Positions 52,711 through 60,810 of a stretch of 64,000 nt of DNA are shown here, one piece after another. The position numbers and the translations under genes are program-made. The notes under the pieces are model-generated. The model saw only the letters and a list, made by a program, of their open reading frames with translations. It did not search any database and was not told where the DNA came from. How positions within the stretch are numbered: position 1 is the stretch's first letter; each line of letters opens with the position of its first letter. This stretch comes from Mannheimia cairinae (GTDB lineage: Bacteria > Pseudomonadota > Gammaproteobacteria > Enterobacterales > Pasteurellaceae): assembly GCF_028649535.1 (NCBI RefSeq), contig NZ_JAQSJE010000001.1, positions 186,001 to 250,000 on the forward strand, written 5' to 3'.

Positions 52711-52747
52711 TTACGCAAATTTACGCACAAAAACGCAATTTTACGCA
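52711..52747 (+). repeat. Four ACGCA repeats with exact 10-bp period
   Basis: ACGCA at 52713, 52723, 52733 and 52743, three of them as TTACGCA. A 10-base period places them on one face of the helix. They lie about 240 bases before the first AlpA gene in a 480-base gap (52503-52985) that otherwise holds only an uptake signal core near 52828. A regulator-binding array for the capsid operon is plausible. Confidence 0.6.
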
Positions 52748-52985
52748 CGCAAAACCGCCTTTTCTCAAAATTCAATGAATGAGCAATGTAAGAACTACTG
52801 AAATTTTGCCAAAAATCAGTAAAAAACGACCGCTTGAAGATGCTCAATTTCACATAAAACAAGCCCCAAAATGTTAAACACACTTTCACACCCCGAACAA
52901 ATAGCAAAAAAACGGTAATCATTTATTCTGTCAGTCGTTGGCAGGCACAGGCACGCCAGAGCAATTTTTACGGAGAAAAAAACAA

Positions 52986-53192
52986 ATGGAGAACACCGCA
53001 CAGAAACAGCGATTTATGAAAATTGATGAAGTATCAGCCGTAACTACTCTTTCAGAAACGCAGATATACCGCAAAATGAAAGTAGGCGATTTTCCCGAAA
53101 GTATCAGTATTGGGGCAAATAGCAAAGTATGGCTAGAAAGTGAAATCCAGCAATGGATGAACAGCAAAATTGAACAACACCGCAACCAGTAA
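52986..53192 (+). CDS. AlpA-family DNA-binding regulator (first copy)
   Basis: 68 residues from ATG 52986, preceded by CGGAG. The frame is open 16 codons upstream but without better context. MerR-like helix-turn-helix of the AlpA/Vis kind: FMKIDEVSAVTTLSETQIYRKM, VGDFPESISIG and VWLESEIQQWM. Such proteins act as activators or excisionases. It heads the Psu-capsid run. Confidence 0.85.
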   Translation: MENTAQKQRFMKIDEVSAVTTLSETQIYRKMKVGDFPESISIGANSKVWLESEIQQWMNSKIEQHRNQ

Positions 53193-53201
53193 GGGCAAAT
53201 T

Positions 53202-53861
53202 ATGCAACTTGAAAAATTTAATGAACAAAAAGCCAAATTCCACGAACAAGAAAAAGCCGTTTTAGCTATTCAAACCGAGTTAGACAAAGCGAAGAATATT
53301 CTTGAAGCATTAAAAAATGAAAAAGCGGAATTTGTCGCACGCCAAAAAGAAAAACTTGCCGAAGTCGGTACACTTTCCGCCGATGAATATGTAGAGCTGA
53401 AAAATAAAAATAGCGGTTTAGATGCACGCATTGAATATTACCAAGCTATTTTAGTGGACTTAGAAAATAAACTTTATGATGAGAAAGAAGAAATGTTTTC
53501 TATCCAAGCTGAAGCAAAAAGAATAAGAAGCCATATTTTTATTGAACAAGCCGAACAGCTATTTTCTGAAATTATGGAAGAAAACCAAGCTAAATTAGCA
53601 GAAATATGGGCTTGTTTAGAACATAGCGGAACGATAAACCCAACCCAATATACAGGCAATGCCACGCAAAGCGATTTAATTCTTCATCATTTAGTAGAGA
53701 AATTTAAATCTGCAATGCCTAAAGAGGGCAACATTTCAGAAGAATATAAACTTTATTCTTCAACGCTTACGGGCTTTACACCCAAATCGCCCCTAGCCAA
53801 ACAAAAAGAAGACCGAATGGAAAAGCCAAAAGGCTTATCTGCTTTAATTAACGAAATGTAA
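53202..53861 (+). CDS. Coiled-coil protein, candidate Psu (capsid decoration/polarity suppression)-like
   Basis: 219 residues, strongly coiled-coil for the first 130. It fits the pattern of the P4 Psu family (LDARIEYYQAILVDLENKL... followed by RIRSHIFIEQAEQLF). P4 Psu binds Rho and decorates the small capsid. A scaffold protein is the alternative, given its position directly before the capsid gene. The C-terminus ends MEKPKGLSALINEM. It is 9 bases after AlpA and 10 bases before the capsid gene. Function by pattern only. Confidence 0.5.
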   Translation: MQLEKFNEQKAKFHEQEKAVLAIQTELDKAKNILEALKNEKAEFVARQKEKLAEVGTLSADEYVELKNKNSGLDARIEYYQAILVDLENKLYDEKEEMFSIQAEAKRIRSHIFIEQAEQLFSEIMEENQAKLAEIWACLEHSGTINPTQYTGNATQSDLILHHLVEKFKSAMPKEGNISEEYKLYSSTLTGFTPKSPLAKQKEDRMEKPKGLSALINEM

Positions 53862-53871
53862 GGAAAAAACA

Positions 53872-54819
53872 ATGAGCTTAGTTACTTTTGCAAATGCTTT
53901 AAAATTAGATACACAAGGGAATATCGTTTTATTTGATGACAACCCAGCAGAACAAACAAAACTACTTAACCGCTTAAAACAAAACCGCCTTTTTAAATTG
54001 CTGAACCTTGTGCAAACACGCTATCCACAAGGCGAAGCAATCGGATTATTTACCCCGATTGCTGGCACAACAAACACAGATGTAGCTGAACGTAGCCCTA
54101 AACACGCCCTTGCACCAGCTCAAAAATACGATTGTGAGCAAGTCAATATTGATAGCTATATTCGCTATGAAAAAATGGACGCTTACAACCTTGAAAACAG
54201 CCTGGAAGAACGTTTAAATCACTTACTCGATGATAACCTATTAAGAGGGCTTTTAATGCTAGGCTGGCAAGGCGTGAGCCGTACAAGCACTTCAAACCCA
54301 CAGTTAAACCCACTGGCTCAAGACGTGAAAAAAGGCTGGTTACAGAAAATCCGAGAAGGGAAACCGCAAGCGGTAATCAACGGGGCAAGCGTAGGCGAAG
54401 GGCAAACATTCAAGAACATCAACTCCCTAATTAAGCAAGGATTAAGCAAAATCAGCCCAGCTTATTCAACAGGCGGAGATATGATCGCAATTTGTGGACG
54501 TAATATTATTGGCGAAGAAATCATACAGTTTGAGCATACTGATTTAAGCGAAAACCTAGCCGATTTACTTACCCTATGCCAAAAGACCAAAGGCGGACTA
54601 AAAGCGGTGAGTATTCCTTACTTTCCAAGCAATGCAATCTTAATTACAAGGCTTGATAATCTTTCGCTATATGTTCATTTAAACAATATTCGCCGAAGAG
54701 TGATTGACGAACCACGAAAAGACAGCGTACAGACGTTCTATTCTCTGAATATTGACTACATTGTAGAAGATTTTAATGCTTGTTGCTTGATTGAAAATAT
54801 CGAAATAATCGAAGAATGA
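53872..54819 (+). CDS. P2 gpN-type phage major capsid protein
   Basis: 315 residues. The P2 gpN fold is recognised from several blocks: AGTTNTDVAERSPK with QKYDCEQVNIDSYIRY (E-loop and spine region), PLAQDVKKGWLQKIREGKP, and the C-terminal ITRLDNLSLYVHLNNIRRRV, LNIDYIVEDFNACCLIENI. P2 gpN is 357 residues and is cut by the gpO protease after residue 31. This protein has almost exactly the cut length and lacks the propeptide-like start. No gpO gene is present. It forms an operon with the Psu-like gene and overlaps the next small ORF by 4 bases. Confidence 0.85.
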   Translation: MSLVTFANALKLDTQGNIVLFDDNPAEQTKLLNRLKQNRLFKLLNLVQTRYPQGEAIGLFTPIAGTTNTDVAERSPKHALAPAQKYDCEQVNIDSYIRYEKMDAYNLENSLEERLNHLLDDNLLRGLLMLGWQGVSRTSTSNPQLNPLAQDVKKGWLQKIREGKPQAVINGASVGEGQTFKNINSLIKQGLSKISPAYSTGGDMIAICGRNIIGEEIIQFEHTDLSENLADLLTLCQKTKGGLKAVSIPYFPSNAILITRLDNLSLYVHLNNIRRRVIDEPRKDSVQTFYSLNIDYIVEDFNACCLIENIEIIEE

Positions 54820-55010
54820 GCCTAGAGAATTATATTCAGCAAGCCGAGAAAATGCCCTTTGCCGATAAGCTCAATTTCATTCTAAATCTATTGAATGATA
54901 GTGAAATTGACGAGTTAGAAGCCTATCGCATTTTTACAGCACAGGGCGAACCCCAACCGCAAGAAAGCCCCGAATGCCGAGGAGCATTTATAGATTTTTT
55001 AGATGACTAA
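54816..55010 (+). CDS. Small acidic protein of unknown function
   Basis: 64 residues beginning on ATGA shared with the capsid stop. Acidic, helical N-terminus (MSLENYIQQAEKMPFADKLNF). Not recognised. Its coupling to the capsid gene suggests a role in assembly or its control. A terminator follows at once. Confidence 0.6.
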   Translation: MSLENYIQQAEKMPFADKLNFILNLLNDSEIDELEAYRIFTAQGEPQPQESPECRGAFIDFLDD

Positions 55011-55013
55011 CCC

Positions 55014-55034
55014 AAAGCCCGAAAGGGCTTTTTT
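55014..55034 (+). terminator. Terminator of the capsid operon
   Basis: AAAGCCC-GAAA-GGGCTTT with a GNRA-type tetraloop and TTTTT following, right after the 64-residue ORF. Confidence 0.9.
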
Positions 55035-55125
55035 GCATTTTATCGACTAAAAACGACCGCTTGCACCCGTTGAAATTATTGCTATCATTGATAAAAAACA
55101 ATAACCAAATCAAAGAGAGTAAAAA

Positions 55126-56010
55126 ATGAATGAATATAAATTACCACCTAGAAAGTGGTACACGCTAGAACAAGCAACCAAAAGAATTAAGCAACTAACT
55201 GGGGTGGAATTAGGAATAGAAGATTTATTACATTATTGGCAAATAGGCAAAATTATAATTTATACAACCGTAAATTATAGTTCTATTAAAAATGTTTGCA
55301 CTATAGGGAATGTAAAATTAAAGTATGCTTGCCCCCATTTCTTTCCATTTAATGATGAAGATGAGGGATATAAAATTATTGATACAGAAGATGAATACTG
55401 CACGATTAAATACAATATAGAAGAAAATGCTGACAATATTCTATTAGATAATAGCGATCAAATTGATGGATTTATAGCTATAGCTGCAAACTTTAAAAGA
55501 AAAGGAAATATAGAAATCGAAAGAATACTAAACCGAGGATTAGATTTAAATTATTTTAAAGAGTATTTCAAGCCACCATTGGATTATTCAAAAAATGAAT
55601 GCTTATTAATATTAATAACTCCGTTTGAATTTGACTCGTCTGAAGAATTAAATGTTTCAATAGATAATCTTTACATTTTAGAAAAAGATTTATCACTATT
55701 CTTTAGTGGAGAGATTGAAAAATATCTAAAAGTTTTATCTGATACTTACAAAGAAGAACAAGAAAAAACAGAACATAAATTTAAGCAATTTTCTAAAACC
55801 ATACAAGAAAACCAAATCAACTTTATTAGAGCCTTACTTTATATGGATTATGGCATAGACACGCCGCAAGAAGCGAAAAATGCCCTTAATACAGGAGAAT
55901 TAGGAAAGAAAATTGAAAGATTTAGACGAGAAAACCCCAATATAGAAACCGATAAAAATTTCAAATTCCCATCCTATGTAACTCTTAGTAATTGGTATTC
56001 AAAAGCCTAA
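55126..56010 (+). CDS. Unknown protein with phage-type N-terminal module; possible cargo gene
   Basis: 294 residues, AT-rich. N-terminal RKWYTLEQATKRIKQLTGVELGIEDLLHYW looks like a degenerate helix-turn-helix seen at the start of several phage-island proteins, and the last gene of this window begins similarly. The C-terminal region (ENQINFIRALLYMDYGIDTPQEAKNAL) is helical. It stands between a terminator and tandem operators, so it is transcribed alone, the position in which satellites often carry anti-phage cargo. Function unknown. Confidence 0.7.
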   Translation: MNEYKLPPRKWYTLEQATKRIKQLTGVELGIEDLLHYWQIGKIIIYTTVNYSSIKNVCTIGNVKLKYACPHFFPFNDEDEGYKIIDTEDEYCTIKYNIEENADNILLDNSDQIDGFIAIAANFKRKGNIEIERILNRGLDLNYFKEYFKPPLDYSKNECLLILITPFEFDSSEELNVSIDNLYILEKDLSLFFSGEIEKYLKVLSDTYKEEQEKTEHKFKQFSKTIQENQINFIRALLYMDYGIDTPQEAKNALNTGELGKKIERFRRENPNIETDKNFKFPSYVTLSNWYSKA

Positions 56011-56014
56011 AATA

Positions 56015-56049
56015 TTGGAAATTTCCAAATCTACTTTGGAAATTTCCAA
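56015..56049. promoter_or_regulatory. Tandem perfect palindromes, candidate operators
   Basis: TTGGAAATTTCCAA occurs at 56015-56028 and 56036-56049, centres exactly 21 bases apart (two helical turns). They sit just after the cargo ORF and about 100 bases before the second AlpA gene. Two identical, helically phased dyads are typical of repressor operators. Confidence 0.6.
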
Positions 56050-56083
56050 ACCCTCCAAAATAAAATCCCTCAAACTTTCCCCC

Positions 56084-56108
56084 GACAATGCAACTAAAAG
56101 ACGACAAT
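56084..56108 (+). promoter_or_regulatory. Vis-type motif upstream of the second AlpA gene
   Basis: AATGCAACTAAAAGACGACA (continuing to A at 56107) matches the left-end copy with one inserted base and the right-end copy closely. GACAAT flanks it on both sides (56084 and 56103). It lies 37 bases before the AlpA start. Confidence 0.6.
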
Positions 56109-56144
56109 TCAAAGATTATGCAATAACAATCACAAGGGGGATTT

Positions 56145-56345
56145 ATGCAATCTAACTTTTCTGACTATTCCTATTTAACCGCCCGAGATGTATGCGAAAT
56201 GCTGAAGCTCAACCGTTCCACAATTTATAGGCAAATTAAGCAAGGGATTTTCCCTAAACCGACCAAAATTGGCAATGCTAGCCGCTGGAAGTTTAGCGAA
56301 ATCAAGGCTTTTCTAGACAAACCGCAATCACAGGAGAAAAACTAA
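56145..56345 (+). CDS. AlpA/Vis-type excisionase-regulator (second copy)
   Basis: 66 residues, compact AlpA fold: YLTARDVCEMLKLNRSTIYRQIKQGIFPKPTKIGNASRWKFSEIKAFL. AGGGGGA precedes the ATG. P4 Vis is both the excisionase and a repressor of its promoter. The shared motif upstream and at both island ends makes the same double role likely here. The Ogr/Delta-like gene follows after 3 bases. Confidence 0.88.
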   Translation: MQSNFSDYSYLTARDVCEMLKLNRSTIYRQIKQGIFPKPTKIGNASRWKFSEIKAFLDKPQSQEKN

Positions 56346-56348
56346 TTT

Positions 56349-56729
56349 ATGGCAGGATTAGAAATAAAATGCCCTTTTTGTGGTGGCTCTGCTCGTATTA
56401 GAAAAAGCGAACGCCCCACGTTATTAAGCGTACAAGCTCAAGTAAATTGCCCAAATTGCGGGCAACTTAAAGCCCAGTTTGTGGGGCAACTCATCAATAT
56501 TAAGCGAGCGGTTTATATCGATTGTGAAGATGCAAGCAAGTGGGATAAACCCGAAAACGAGCTAATCAAAGAGGGCAAAATTCAAGGGAAAGACAATGCT
56601 CAACGCTTGAGAGAGTTAAGAGGCTCACAGCAAGATTTATTTGCACCAGGTCCGAAAGCATTACCACCCGAAAAAGTAACCCCAGCGGAACGGGTAGCAC
56701 TACGAGCAAGCCTTTCTAAAACACATTGA
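56349..56729 (+). CDS. Ogr/Delta-like zinc-finger activator, extended
   Basis: 126 residues. Zinc ligands Cys8, Cys11, Cys34 and Cys37 in the Ogr/Delta spacing, with the adjacent ARIRKSE and AQFVGQ segments resembling the CPxC...ARTSR...CxNxxC...F layout of P2 Ogr and P4 Delta. Those proteins switch on late phage genes. The C-terminal 70 residues are an extra charged tail. It is the strongest hint that the helper is a P2-like phage. Confidence 0.65.
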   Translation: MAGLEIKCPFCGGSARIRKSERPTLLSVQAQVNCPNCGQLKAQFVGQLINIKRAVYIDCEDASKWDKPENELIKEGKIQGKDNAQRLRELRGSQQDLFAPGPKALPPEKVTPAERVALRASLSKTH

Positions 56730-56742
56730 ACAGGTATAAAAA

Positions 56743-56771
56743 AGCTTGCTTTCCACGCTGAAAAGCAAGCT
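56743..56771 (-). terminator. Minus-strand terminator facing the vis-delta genes
   Basis: Arms AGCTTGCTTT (56743-56752) and AAAGCAAGCT (56762-56771). On the minus strand the hairpin is followed by TTTTTTATA. No minus-strand gene is present, so it would end an antisense RNA starting in or after the next gene. Confidence 0.55.
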
Positions 56772-56824
56772 AACCTAACGAATGACCAAAAATTATTTAC
56801 TAAATATAGAGAGTAAAAAGATTT

Positions 56825-57415
56825 ATGAAAGAATTATTTCCAAATCAAAAACAGTATAACTTAAATTCTGCTATACTTCAAAAAAATTTCACGTTGTTAT
56901 TGACAACCTTCAATCGTTCGCCTTATGCTAACCACGCTTTTGCAAAATCAAGAGCCGAGACTGCAAACTCGAATATTCAAACGGCGAACAGTTGCACGCC
57001 TTTAAACCGTGCTTTTTTTGTTCGTAGCTCACGCACACCTAAAGAACGCCTAAAAATGGCGTGTTCCTCTATGGTAGCGTGTAGCGGGAAAGGTTTCGCC
57101 CTTTGCTGTTTTCCGTTTGAAACAGTTTTGCAGCTCGTTGCACGCTATCGCCAAATCACCCTGCAAAGTGAAGCGATAGACCCTAAAAATCAACAAACGG
57201 AGCTATCAGCAATGAATACCTTTGCTTATTCCTTTTTGTGCGTAAACCGCACTTCCGAAATTTATCAAGAAGAAATTGTAAGAGTGATCGCAAACAACGA
57301 GCAAAACGCCCGTTTTCAGCTTTCCGCCGATTATCGCTTACTACTCGCCCACCCTATTGCAAAAATTCGCCTAAAACCAACCGCTTGCACAGCAAAAGGA
57401 GGGATTTATGCTTAA
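56825..57415 (+). CDS. Icd/Ash-like phage protein (host cell division inhibitor-like)
   Basis: 196 residues. The C-terminal half (MNTFAYSFLCVNRTSEIY... then VIANNEQNARFQLSADYRLLLAHPIAKI) has the pattern of the Icd-like proteins of P4-type islands, in which a small domain follows a Cys/Ser-rich, weakly ordered N-terminus (SCTPLNRAFFVRSSRTPKE). Icd of P1 blocks septation. The activity here is inferred. The N-terminal half may not be translated, since the family's better-conserved part could begin at the internal ATG near residue 130. Confidence 0.55.
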   Translation: MKELFPNQKQYNLNSAILQKNFTLLLTTFNRSPYANHAFAKSRAETANSNIQTANSCTPLNRAFFVRSSRTPKERLKMACSSMVACSGKGFALCCFPFETVLQLVARYRQITLQSEAIDPKNQQTELSAMNTFAYSFLCVNRTSEIYQEEIVRVIANNEQNARFQLSADYRLLLAHPIAKIRLKPTACTAKGGIYA

Positions 57416-57572
57416 TTATTCCGATATTGAACAAATCCGCTATTTTATGGTTCAAGCTGAAGAGGCTTTAGACAATGATGAAGAGTTCAAAGCCATAGCA
57501 GAACTTAACACAGCACAACGATTTATTCTGGCTTTATTAATGGACTACGAACAAGGGGGCGAAAATGAATAA
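57408..57572 (+). CDS. Small acidic protein, 54 residues
   Basis: ATG 57408 with AGGAGGGA in front, a strong ribosome-binding site, and an 8-base overlap with the preceding gene. It encodes MLNYSDIEQIRYFMVQAEEA...LNTAQRFILALLMDYEQGGENE, two helices. Its last 8 bases overlap the next gene. Not recognised. The spacing argues that it is translated. Confidence 0.7.
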   Translation: MLNYSDIEQIRYFMVQAEEALDNDEEFKAIAELNTAQRFILALLMDYEQGGENE

Positions 57573-58245
57573 TACAACAGCACAAACTACGCAAAGAAAC
57601 TGGCAAGAAATTATTGATAATTTGTTCAGATTCAGCGAAATAGAAAGAGATAAACCGTTAAATTTCTATCATACATTCTTAGAAACTGCCGAGAGCTTGC
57701 AAGCCTTAGAACAAAACAACGGCACAGAAGCGGAAAAAGAGGCATTTTTTAAAGAAGTCCAAAAAATTTATAGTTACTTTGAAAAGCAAGAGCAATCCAT
57801 CAGAGAAAATAGGCAGCTTGAACAACAATTTAAAGACTATTCAAAATTAGGCATAAATTTTGATGATTTAATCAATAAACAAGACGAACAGCTAAAGCAA
57901 ATCGCACGACTGAAAGATCAGCTAAAAAAGGCGGAAAACTTAAGCAGAATCCCTAAAACACCGCTAACGACTTTAGCTGGTTTAGAAACGCTTTTAACCA
58001 ATTCAAAAGCCGAAAGCCTAGAAATAAATAAACAAGAAGCCGCTTTCTATTTTTCAGTCAATCTACAAATAGCGGAGCAAATCCCATTTATTTATAACTG
58101 TATCAGAGAAAGGGCAAATGATGGGCTAGAACTAAACGCAGGAATAGAAACGCTAATAGAATTGCATAAAGCCTATAACAGGCATATTTCAGAACAGTTT
58201 AGCCAATTAGAAAACATTATTTTTGATGAGGGGGATTTATGCTAA
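57565..58245 (+). CDS. Coiled-coil protein of unknown function
   Basis: 226 residues with a predicted coiled coil around residues 60-135 (EKQEQSIRENRQLEQQFKDY; DEQLKQIARLKDQLKKAENL). It resembles the helical accessory proteins of P4-like replication regions, but I do not recognise it. It overlaps both neighbours, so the run 57408-58454 is one transcript leading into the helicase gene. Confidence 0.65.
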   Translation: MNNTTAQTTQRNWQEIIDNLFRFSEIERDKPLNFYHTFLETAESLQALEQNNGTEAEKEAFFKEVQKIYSYFEKQEQSIRENRQLEQQFKDYSKLGINFDDLINKQDEQLKQIARLKDQLKKAENLSRIPKTPLTTLAGLETLLTNSKAESLEINKQEAAFYFSVNLQIAEQIPFIYNCIRERANDGLELNAGIETLIELHKAYNRHISEQFSQLENIIFDEGDLC

Positions 58246-58454
58246 CACACCGCATTAAATTACCAGATGGCACAGAGATTGAATTTTTTGCAGATACTGA
58301 CCCTGAAACATTTTCAGAAATTCAGCAAGAAATGGAAAATTTACATATTCCAACCTATGCCGAATTTATCGCACAACAAAGACGAAAAAAGGCTAATAAA
58401 GCCATAAAACAAGCTCGTAAACGCCAAAAACTGGCACGCAGAAAACAGCGATAA
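58239..58454 (+). CDS. Small protein with a basic C-terminal tail
   Basis: 71 residues. An acidic front (LPDGTEIEFFADTDPETFSEI) is followed by a very basic tail (QRRKKANKAIKQARKRQKLARRKQR in parts), suggestive of nucleic-acid contact. It overlaps the preceding gene by 7 bases. Unknown function. Confidence 0.65.
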   Translation: MLTHRIKLPDGTEIEFFADTDPETFSEIQQEMENLHIPTYAEFIAQQRRKKANKAIKQARKRQKLARRKQR

Positions 58455-58522
58455 AATCACATCACAACGGGCGGAATTTACCGCCCGTTCATCAATAAAA
58501 GACCGATTGACGAGAGTAAAAA

Positions 58523-60721
58523 ATGAACCCAAATCAAAAACCACAATATGCCCGTAATGCCAAAGCCCAAACTGCAGGAAAATTTGATGAAATCATTGCT
58601 TTTGTTGGCACAGAAGCAGAACCTTATAATGAAGCAGGCATAAAACTTGCCATGGAAGCAATGCGAGTAGAACCTAATTACAAGCCCGTATTTGTAGGCA
58701 AAAAAGAACTAGGGCTATTACCCAATGTTCGATTAACACCCGCATCAAACCAATGCAATCAATTAAGCCTTATTCAACTAGGCGAATTAACCGAAGACCA
58801 TAAAACGCTAATTTGCACCGCTATTGCACGCAATAGCCCCAACGTAAAAACCACTGTTTTATATGATTGTGCATTACAAAATAATGAAAATATGAGCCAT
58901 TATATAGAGAAAATCCGAACTGATAATGATGAGGCAGTAAAAACTATTATTGCTGATTTTCAAATGAAGAATGAGGCTAATCAACAACCAAAAGAGCCTT
59001 ATTTTCAAGAAATGGAAGTCAACGGCATTAAAGGAATTTACTATATTATTCCTAAATTAGACAAAGATGGCGATGTAATTTCAGAGAAAATAAAATGGAC
59101 TTGTGAGCCTTTAACGCTTAGAGGCGAAGGATACAACGAGAGCAAGGAAGCATTTTATATTTTTGAATGGAACCACCCGTTAACAAATAAACCTCACACT
59201 GAGGCTATTCCTCTCCCTATTTTTGGTAAAAATGCAGGATGGGAAATGATGGAAAGATATGGATTCAAAATTACCCGAAAAACGCATGCCAGCGATTTAG
59301 CCGATTATTTTCACCATAGTGGAAATCACTCAACAAAATGGAAAGTAACCGATACAGCAGGATGGAAAGAGGAAAACAACGGTTATTTATTACCAAATGG
59401 GGAGATGATCGGACAAATAGAACAGCCGATTTTCTTTTTAAAAAATAATGATGGAGAGGATCCATATAGTACAAAAGGCACGCTAGAGAGTTGGCAAACT
59501 GAAATAGGGCAATATTTAAAGGGGAACCACTGCTTAATTTTAGCTATAGCCACCGCATTAGCTAGCCCCCTTTTACGGATTCTTAATATTCAATCTTTTG
59601 GAGTACACCTATATGATGATTCAAGTAAAGGTAAAACCACCTCTTTAAATATTGCGAATAGCATATGGGGAAACCCCCTTTTATTGAATAAAAAATGGGA
59701 TCAAACAAATGTAGCAATTATGAATAATGCCCAAAACCGAAACGATAATTTTTTAACACTGGACGAAATCGGACAGGCTGCAAACTATGAAAATGTAGAA
59801 AATGCTGCTTACATTCTTTTTAATGAAACAGGTAGAGACAGAGGAAAAAAAACAGGCGGTAACCAAAAGACCGCTCGTTGGAAACTTACCGCACTCTCAA
59901 CTGGCGAAAGTGATTTAGAAAGTTTTATCCAAAAACACAACCCAAAAACGCAAATAAAAGCAGGGCAATTAGTCAGACTATTAAATATTCCGATAGTTGA
60001 AGCGAAAAACCTTCATCATTTCAAAAATGGAAAAGAGCACGCTGATCATTTAAACGATTCAGCAATGAATAATTATGGCGTTTTAGGACGTGAATGGATA
60101 AATTTCATTATTCAGAATAAAGAGCAAGTTATTCAAACATTCAAGGATTGTAAAAAACAATGGGTAGAAAGGACACCAGAGGAAGCTAGCGGACAAGTAC
60201 AAAGAGTAGTAACTAGCTTTACTGTATTAGAAACCGCCTTACAATTAGCTAGAAACCTAACAGGATTTAGCGAAGAAGAAAATAGAGAAGCAATAATAAA
60301 AAGCTTTAATAGCTGGATTGCAGTCTTTGGTACAAAAAGCAAAGAAGAAACCAATATCATAGAAGCCTTTAGTGACTGGTTACAGCAAGCAAGACACACT
60401 GATTTTATAGAAATCAGCTCAAATGACTATTCAACAAAACGAACACCTACACGAACCATTGCAGGCTATAAAATCCCAGCTGAACATAAGGAGTTATCAA
60501 AAAAAGGAGGTAAATATAAAAATGAGCATTTTTATATCTACGCTGGTACGTTTAAAGAGGTAATCAGAGGTAGAGCAAAAGAAGTTGCATTCAGAGCATT
60601 ATCCGAAGCAGGCTATTTAGATTCAGAACTTGAGCATAACCCTAGAAGCTATCAAAAGAAAATACCAAGAGGCATAGACCCGACTCAATCATACGCTTAT
60701 TTAGTTTTTCAAGTAGCCTAA
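58523..60721 (+). CDS. DUF927-type primase/helicase, island replication protein
   Basis: 732 residues. The N-terminal region (about 20-150) has a TOPRIM-like alternation (IIAFVGTEAEPYNEAGIKLA; KTLICTAIARNS). The DUF927 helicase domain (about 180-560) carries a Walker A-like DSSKGKTT near 366-373 and Walker B LDEIG near 413. This is the type found in P4-like satellites where it plays the role of P4 alpha. The iterons just downstream are its probable binding sites. Confidence 0.8.
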   Translation: MNPNQKPQYARNAKAQTAGKFDEIIAFVGTEAEPYNEAGIKLAMEAMRVEPNYKPVFVGKKELGLLPNVRLTPASNQCNQLSLIQLGELTEDHKTLICTAIARNSPNVKTTVLYDCALQNNENMSHYIEKIRTDNDEAVKTIIADFQMKNEANQQPKEPYFQEMEVNGIKGIYYIIPKLDKDGDVISEKIKWTCEPLTLRGEGYNESKEAFYIFEWNHPLTNKPHTEAIPLPIFGKNAGWEMMERYGFKITRKTHASDLADYFHHSGNHSTKWKVTDTAGWKEENNGYLLPNGEMIGQIEQPIFFLKNNDGEDPYSTKGTLESWQTEIGQYLKGNHCLILAIATALASPLLRILNIQSFGVHLYDDSSKGKTTSLNIANSIWGNPLLLNKKWDQTNVAIMNNAQNRNDNFLTLDEIGQAANYENVENAAYILFNETGRDRGKKTGGNQKTARWKLTALSTGESDLESFIQKHNPKTQIKAGQLVRLLNIPIVEAKNLHHFKNGKEHADHLNDSAMNNYGVLGREWINFIIQNKEQVIQTFKDCKKQWVERTPEEASGQVQRVVTSFTVLETALQLARNLTGFSEEENREAIIKSFNSWIAVFGTKSKEETNIIEAFSDWLQQARHTDFIEISSNDYSTKRTPTRTIAGYKIPAEHKELSKKGGKYKNEHFYIYAGTFKEVIRGRAKEVAFRALSEAGYLDSELEHNPRSYQKKIPRGIDPTQSYAYLVFQVA

Positions 60722-60733
60722 ACATAAATATAA

Positions 60734-60768
60734 AGCCGTTTTATACACTGTATAAAACGGCTATTTTT
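60734..60768 (+). terminator. Terminator after the DUF927 gene
   Basis: AGCCGTTTTATA (60734-60745) and TATAAAACGGCT (60751-60762) with a 5-base loop, then ATTTTTT. Confidence 0.92.
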
Positions 60769-60810
60769 TAGCCTTTATTATTTAAATTTTATAGAGGATT
60801 AAATTTTTTT

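Noticed and set aside
52862-52900. Ogr/Delta binding site (TGT-N12-ACA) before the capsid operon
   Set aside because: The nearest match, TGT near 52871, has a 13-base spacer, one too many, so it is not claimed.
57238-57471. Arg/Lys-rich reading frame overlapping the Icd-like gene
   Set aside because: Out of frame with the well-positioned 57408 start and with no recognisable sequence. It is a shadow frame.
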